Assembly: GCA_947503525.1 (NCBI GenBank)
Contig: CANNEA010000002.1
Location: 930,001-994,000 of the forward strand
DNA: 64,000 nt
Direction of reading: 5' to 3'
Source of the DNA: an uncultured Carboxylicivirga sp.
GTDB lineage: Bacteria > Bacteroidota > Bacteroidia > Bacteroidales > Marinilabiliaceae
In this document: positions 59,706-64,000 of the stretch, in pieces
Layout of the letters: each line of letters opens with the position of its first letter
How positions within the stretch are numbered: the stretch's first letter is position 1
Program-made: the position numbers and the translations under genes
Notes under the pieces: generated by a model
The model's input: the letters and a program-made list of their open reading frames with translations, nothing else
Told to the model about the DNA's origin: nothing
Database searches by the model: none

Positions 59706-61133
59706 ATGAAAGCAAATCCGGAAAGATTAAAATATTTTGAAGACAGGGCCAATAATTGGGTGAAGTACCGTAAGCGTCGTTCTTATTATTGGGATTCCAT
59801 TACCAGATATTGTAATTACTTTATTCATGAAGATAGTTCAGTATTAGAGGTAGGATGTGGTTCTGGTGAATTATTGGCAGCGGTTAAAGGGAAAGAGAAA
59901 TTGGGGATTGATTTCTGTAAACCCATTTTGGATAAAGCAGAAGAGCAGTTTCCGGATATTGAGTTTGAACTCATGGAAGCGGAGAATATTACTTTGGATA
60001 AGAAGTTTGATATTATAATCTTATCAAACCTGGTGGGAGTAATCGACGATATTGAGTTGGTATTCAATCAACTTAAAAAAGTTTGTCACGATCAAACCAG
60101 AATAATAGTTACCTATTATAGTCGAATGTGGGAACCTATTATTCGTCTGGCTGAATTTCTACATCTTAAAAAACGAACCCCTGAGCAGAATTGGTTGTCG
60201 AACGGTGATATTGCAAACCTTTTATACTTATCAGACTTTGATGCTTATAAGAATAATCGTAGCATGTTTTTGCCTTATCGAATACCTATTTTATCAACCC
60301 TCTTAAATAGGTTTATTTCACGATTACCGCTTTTGCAACATTTGGGTTTGAATCAGTTTGTTTTTGCAAGGCCATTTCCAAAGCGACTGACACAGGAAGA
60401 AATAGATCAGAAATATTCTGTCACTGTTGTAGTTCCGGCACGTAACGAAAGTGGTAATATAGAAGATGCCATACTAAGAACTCCCTTGATGGGTAAGTAT
60501 ACCGAGTTCATCTTTGTAGAAGGTAATTCCACTGATGATACCTGGGAAACCATACAGAAAGTAGCTGAGAAGTATAAGGATACTCATCGCATAAAAATTA
60601 TGCAGCAAGACGGAAAGGGTAAGGGTGATGCTGTCCGAAAGGCTTATGCTGCTGCAGAAGGCGATATTCTTATGATTTTAGATGCTGATTTAACCATGCC
60701 TCCTGAGGATTTGCCAAAATTCTATGAAGCTCTGACAAAGGGTAAAGGCGAATTTATAAATGGAGTGCGTTTGGTTTATCCCATGGAGAAGAATGCAATG
60801 CGTACGCTTAATTCAATGGGAAATCATTTCTTTAGTCGTTTTTTTAGTTGGATACTGGAACGACCGATTAAAGACACGCTTTGCGGAACGAAAGTCATGT
60901 TCCGAAAAGATTATATTAAGTTGGCAAAGAATAGAAAGTACTTTGGCGACTTTGATCCATATGGTGATTTTGACCTTTTATTTGGAGCCTATAAACTTAA
61001 TTTGAAAATTGTTGATTTGCCCATTAAATATCGGGAACGGACCTATGGCGATACTAATATATCGCGATTTAGCGGAGGTTGGTTGTTGTTAAGAATGTCG
61101 GCCTTTGCAGCGGCCAAGATTAAGTTTTGGTAG
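59706..61133 (+). CDS. Methyltransferase/GT2 glycosyltransferase fusion
   Basis: 475 residues. The N-terminal third (about 1-205) is a class I SAM methyltransferase (VLEVGCGSGELLAAVKG motif I, then DIIILSNLVGVIDD). The C-terminal part (from about 235) is a GT-A family 2 glycosyltransferase: VTVVVPARNESGNIEDAI, FVEGNSTDDTWETI, QDGKGKGDAVRKAYAAAEGD and the DxD motif MILDADLTMPPEDL, related to dolichol/polyprenyl-phosphate sugar synthases. Fusion in a single frame is seen directly. It lies 65 bp after the GT39-like gene and probably supplies it with a lipid-linked sugar. Confidence 0.85.
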   Translation: MKANPERLKYFEDRANNWVKYRKRRSYYWDSITRYCNYFIHEDSSVLEVGCGSGELLAAVKGKEKLGIDFCKPILDKAEEQFPDIEFELMEAENITLDKKFDIIILSNLVGVIDDIELVFNQLKKVCHDQTRIIVTYYSRMWEPIIRLAEFLHLKKRTPEQNWLSNGDIANLLYLSDFDAYKNNRSMFLPYRIPILSTLLNRFISRLPLLQHLGLNQFVFARPFPKRLTQEEIDQKYSVTVVVPARNESGNIEDAILRTPLMGKYTEFIFVEGNSTDDTWETIQKVAEKYKDTHRIKIMQQDGKGKGDAVRKAYAAAEGDILMILDADLTMPPEDLPKFYEALTKGKGEFINGVRLVYPMEKNAMRTLNSMGNHFFSRFFSWILERPIKDTLCGTKVMFRKDYIKLAKNRKYFGDFDPYGDFDLLFGAYKLNLKIVDLPIKYRERTYGDTNISRFSGGWLLLRMSAFAAAKIKFW

Positions 61134-61258
61134 AATATTATAGCTCAGCTTAATTTTTATTTGAACATGCCTGCATGCTATTTAGTTAATTAGTTGCACA
61201 ACGTTGATGTTTTTCCATATTTTGTAATCAGAAAGAATTCAAGTATTATATAAGCACA

Positions 61259-61732
61259 ATGAAGAGAACGGCCATATTTCCAGGATCCTTCGATCCGTTT
61301 ACTGTAGGGCATGAAGATGTTGTTAGAAGAGCATTGAGCCTTTTTGAGAATGTGATCATTGCAGTAGGTTATAACTCAAACAAGAATGAATTTTTCCCTG
61401 TGGAAGATCGCATGCAGTGGATTAGAGATGTGTTTGAAGGCGATGATAGAATTATTGTCGAGAAGTATGAAGGATTAACCGTTGAGTATGCGGCGGAAAG
61501 AAAATGTAGTCATATTTTAAGAGGTTTACGAACAGCAGCAGATTTCGAATACGAAAGAGCCATTGCGCAGGTAAATAAAGCCATGACGGGTATTGATTCC
61601 GTATTTTTATTAACAACACCTGAGCATACACCTGTAAACAGTTCTATTGTAAGAGACATTATAAAACATGGTGGTAACGCCGGACAATTCTTACCTGATG
61701 CGATAAAAATAAACATTGAAAAGTATATATAG
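61259..61732 (+). CDS. coaD: Phosphopantetheine adenylyltransferase
   Basis: Fourth step of coenzyme A synthesis. Signatures are AIFPGSFDPFTVGHEDVVRR (TxGH motif), GLTVEYAAERKCSHILRGLR and AQVNKAMTGIDSVFLLTTPEHTPVNSSIVR (PEH...SSS-like region, about residues 98-127). At 157 residues it has standard length. The next gene starts one base after or inside its stop region, so they are coupled. Confidence 0.95.
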   Translation: MKRTAIFPGSFDPFTVGHEDVVRRALSLFENVIIAVGYNSNKNEFFPVEDRMQWIRDVFEGDDRIIVEKYEGLTVEYAAERKCSHILRGLRTAADFEYERAIAQVNKAMTGIDSVFLLTTPEHTPVNSSIVRDIIKHGGNAGQFLPDAIKINIEKYI

Positions 61733-61733
61733 A

Positions 61734-63194
61734 TTGAGACTTCGTCAACTTATTGCAATAGTTCATTTTTGCTCAGCCAGTATATTGTTTGCGCAAAATG
61801 ATTCGGTATATATCCATGGCAATGCTTCTGAATATGCAGGGCATCATCTGGTATTGGAGACATTGATCAATCCAATTTCCATGGAAATGCAGGAATTATT
61901 TGTCATACCTGTTGATGATAAAGGAGATTTTGCACAAAGCTTTGAATTGAATGAAATCGTTTATGCCAGTTTAGATATGGGACGGTACAGAGGTAATATT
62001 TACCTTGAGCCGGGTATGAAATACCAGTTGGTATTACCGCCATTTGAACCCCGAACTGATGCCGAACGTTTTAATCCGTATTTCATTCCGGAAGATGTTG
62101 TATTGGGCATTGCAAATGAAGAGGCTCAGAAACTTAACCAAACGATTATTCGCTTTGATGATGCTTTGAAGACCTTTTATAATGATAATGCAGTTAAGAT
62201 TTTTTCCAGAGGAGATGCAAAAAAAGCAGCATCTATTATTCATCAGTTAGATAGTTTATATCCTACCACAGATAATTCTTATTTTAAGCTTTACAAACAA
62301 TATGCTTACGGTGAGCTTAAGTCACTTGCGTATAAACGACAAAAAAGAAGAGTGATGAAGGAAGTATTTACTCCAGATTCACTTAATATAAACATGCCAA
62401 GTTTCCATGTGGCTTTTAATACGATTTACAAAAGTTTTTTCACCTCTTATTTTTCGTCATCAAAAGGAAAAGCATTAAGAGATGCCTATAATCAAAGGGC
62501 TTCATTTGATAGCTTGTCGCTTGTTATCCAAAATGATGATTTATTTGCTAATGCTGAATTTGCAGAAGTCGTTTTATTAAAGGGCCTTTATGATGCATAT
62601 TATTCAGGAAGGTACGATGAATTGCGTATAATTAATTTATATAAGCAGGCCGAAACAGTTGGGAATACCCAACTTGTACGAGAATTAGCCATTGGTTTGC
62701 ATCGTAAAGTAAATAAATTAAGAGCTGGAAGTAAGGCTCCAACATTTACCTTATTTCGATTAGATGGCAAGGAGAAATCGTTGGAAGATTATAAGCGGCG
62801 TTTTGTATACTTAAGTTTTATCCATACCGAGAACCACGCATGTAAACAGGATTTGGAATTGCTCAATGTAATTTCCAAGCGGATGAAACGTGACGTGACA
62901 TTATTGACCATTATTCTGGATGAAGATCCGAGTCGTGCTAAGGCCATGATAAAGGAAAAAAAATATAAGTGGGACTTCCTGCATTATGCATTGATGCCTC
63001 AGGTGGTTCTCGATTATGATATTAAAGCCTTGCCTGTCTATTACGTTATCGATCCGGATGGTAATCTCAGGTTGACTCCTGCTCCTGCGCCAGGCGAAAA
63101 TTTTGGACCTGTCTTTCAAGAAGCCGTGCGAAAGTATAATTACGATCAGTTGAGAAAAAACAGGCCTAAGGAGAAATCGATTTACGATTTTTAG
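61734..63194 (+). CDS. Exported thioredoxin-fold protein without a CxxC active site
   Basis: About 486 residues. Sec signal peptide RLRQLIAIVHFCSASILFAQ, then a DUF4369-like N-terminal domain (about 25-130), a helical middle, and a C-terminal thioredoxin-like domain (about 340-465; SKAPTFTLFRLDGKEKSLED, KALPVYYVIDPDGNLRL with the cis-Pro). Where TlpA/ResA have WCxPC the sequence reads NHACKQDL, one Cys only, so classical disulfide reduction is unlikely. No ATG start exists; TTG 61734 directly after the coaD stop gives a good signal peptide, while a TTG at 61716 would overlap coaD by 17 bp. Confidence 0.78.
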   Translation: MRLRQLIAIVHFCSASILFAQNDSVYIHGNASEYAGHHLVLETLINPISMEMQELFVIPVDDKGDFAQSFELNEIVYASLDMGRYRGNIYLEPGMKYQLVLPPFEPRTDAERFNPYFIPEDVVLGIANEEAQKLNQTIIRFDDALKTFYNDNAVKIFSRGDAKKAASIIHQLDSLYPTTDNSYFKLYKQYAYGELKSLAYKRQKRRVMKEVFTPDSLNINMPSFHVAFNTIYKSFFTSYFSSSKGKALRDAYNQRASFDSLSLVIQNDDLFANAEFAEVVLLKGLYDAYYSGRYDELRIINLYKQAETVGNTQLVRELAIGLHRKVNKLRAGSKAPTFTLFRLDGKEKSLEDYKRRFVYLSFIHTENHACKQDLELLNVISKRMKRDVTLLTIILDEDPSRAKAMIKEKKYKWDFLHYALMPQVVLDYDIKALPVYYVIDPDGNLRLTPAPAPGENFGPVFQEAVRKYNYDQLRKNRPKEKSIYDF

Positions 63195-63224
63195 GGTAGT
63201 ATTGACTTAATGTAATAGGGAAAT

Positions 63225-63992
63225 ATGATAAAGCGTACTCCGGATTATTACAGAGTTGTACTTTTTGTTATAAGTATAATGATTTCCATGTCAGTTACTG
63301 CTCAAACTTTTAAAGAAGATCAAAAAAGATATCCAAGAGTGCGACAAGCGTATGCAGACAAAGAGTATAAGGTCTTGGCTTTATTGGAATCAAATCATCT
63401 TAGTGCGGAGAATTTAACACTGTATTTAAGAGCCTTTAAGCAAGAGAAGGAGTTGGAGTTATGGGCAAAATGTAATACGGATTCTAAATTTGTATTATTA
63501 AAGACGTATTCTATTTGCTCAACTTGTGGAGTGCTTGGCCCCAAGCGAAAACAGGGTGATATGCAAATACCGGAAGGGTTTTATCATATCAATATATTCA
63601 ATCCATCGAGCAATTTTTACCTTTCACTGGGAATAAATTATCCCAATAAATCAGATAAGATATTAGGCGTTAAGGGTAAACTGGGAGGAGATATTTATAT
63701 ACATGGAGATTGTGTTACTATAGGTTGTTTACCCATCACTGATGATCAAATTAAGGAATTGTATGTGTTCTGCGTTGAGGCGAGAACCGGAGGACAAAAA
63801 ACAATCCCGGTTAGTTTCTTTCCGGCGAAATTAAATAAGGAGACATACTTCGACTTGAAAACAAAATATGCTAATCAAACTACTACTTTAAGTTTATGGA
63901 AAGACCTTAAAGATGCGTATGATTTTTTTGAACTCAATAAACAATTACCATCCATCCAATTTCTTTCAAACGGTCAACACTCCATTAAATAA
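63225..63992 (+). CDS. YafK-like L,D-transpeptidase-family protein
   Basis: 255 residues with a signal peptide (about 1-27, ending SVTAQ). The YkuD-type catalytic motif is IHGDCVTIGCLPI (His-Gly ... Thr-x-Gly-Cys), with Cys as nucleophile, and IPEGFYHINIFNPSSNFYLSL precedes it as in YafK relatives. E. coli YafK (DpaA) is known as a peptidoglycan hydrolase removing Braun lipoprotein; the function here could be crosslinking or hydrolysis in the envelope. It starts 30 bp after the thioredoxin-fold gene and is probably cotranscribed with it. Confidence 0.85.
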   Translation: MIKRTPDYYRVVLFVISIMISMSVTAQTFKEDQKRYPRVRQAYADKEYKVLALLESNHLSAENLTLYLRAFKQEKELELWAKCNTDSKFVLLKTYSICSTCGVLGPKRKQGDMQIPEGFYHINIFNPSSNFYLSLGINYPNKSDKILGVKGKLGGDIYIHGDCVTIGCLPITDDQIKELYVFCVEARTGGQKTIPVSFFPAKLNKETYFDLKTKYANQTTTLSLWKDLKDAYDFFELNKQLPSIQFLSNGQHSIK

Positions 63993-64000
63993 ACGTATCC

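Noticed and set aside
1-64000. tRNA or rRNA genes
   Set aside because: A visual scan of the intergenic regions found no cloverleaf or conserved T-loop-like sequences; all gaps are small and mostly explained.

Overview
This 64 kb window looks like a chromosomal segment of a Bacteroidota bacterium, most likely class Bacteroidia and plausibly Marinilabiliales; the order-level guess is inference. The reasons are an AT-rich sequence with weak or absent Shine-Dalgarno sites, many copies of the Bacteroidota -7 promoter element TAnnTTTG, a succinylornithine-type carbamoyltransferase (argF'), a ribosomal protein S16 with a long Ala/Glu-rich tail, a proofreading exonuclease fused to DnaE, and many families common in Bacteroidota (DUF4286, DUF6146, LytTR/LytS, periplasmic cyclophilins). 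I found no rRNA, tRNA, CRISPR array or prophage. The only clear mobile element is one complete IS3-family insertion sequence.

Layout. 1-9.6 kb: a 5'-truncated HNH-like gene, then a tight amino-acid cluster proC-proB-proA-argF'-argB-argE, a regulatory gap, argH and citrate synthase. Glutamate is the shared precursor of proline and arginine, and citrate synthase feeds 2-oxoglutarate/glutamate. 9.6-12.3 kb: carA behind a promoter and a terminator-like hairpin in its leader, a small DUF2007 protein and a threonine dehydratase-like enzyme. 12.5-16.2 kb: ispD, DUF2461, a LarC1-only protein, and a divergent Crp/Fnr regulator and OsmC pair that share a palindromic operator. 16.2-21.4 kb (minus): pheS, three tandem exported cyclophilins (one fused to a degenerate HtrA-like domain), a small conserved gene and rpsP. 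21.6-27.4 kb: dnaE, trxA and a MORN-repeat lipoprotein.

27.4-29.0 kb is the accessory spot: an IS3-family element with intact ends, a 4-bp target duplication and a canonical -1 slippery site. Right beside it lies a degenerate 21-bp tandem repeat that is open as a 60-residue heptapeptide-repeat ORF. 29.0-36 kb: DUF3592, a nucleoside transporter, a bifunctional-nuclease-family protein, rplU-rpmA, serS, DUF4286-ruvC and greA-HIT. 36-44.8 kb: a Rieske-like lipoprotein with an altered ligand set, ahcY, ribF, a LytTR/LytS two-component system next to a LiaF-like membrane protein, two small membrane proteins, a cobalamin adenosyltransferase and pdxH. 44.8-55.6 kb: a large ABCG-like transporter with an N-terminal TerB-like region, lipoproteins, an EamA exporter, a chemoreceptor, a CoA-transferase, an SPFH protein paired with a 58-residue ribbon-helix-helix protein, and a uracil/xanthine permease. 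55.7-64 kb: an SLC12-like cotransporter, a membrane glycosyltransferase, a methyltransferase-GT2 fusion, coaD, a thioredoxin-fold protein lacking CxxC and a YafK-like L,D-transpeptidase.

Most of the window is ordinary core genome. The observations most worth a second look are the 21-bp/heptapeptide array, the pseudoprotease-cyclophilin fusion, the three-Cys/one-His Rieske-like protein, the shared Crp/Fnr-type operator at osmC and argH, and the attenuator-like leader of carA. All family names come from reading motifs; no database search was run.
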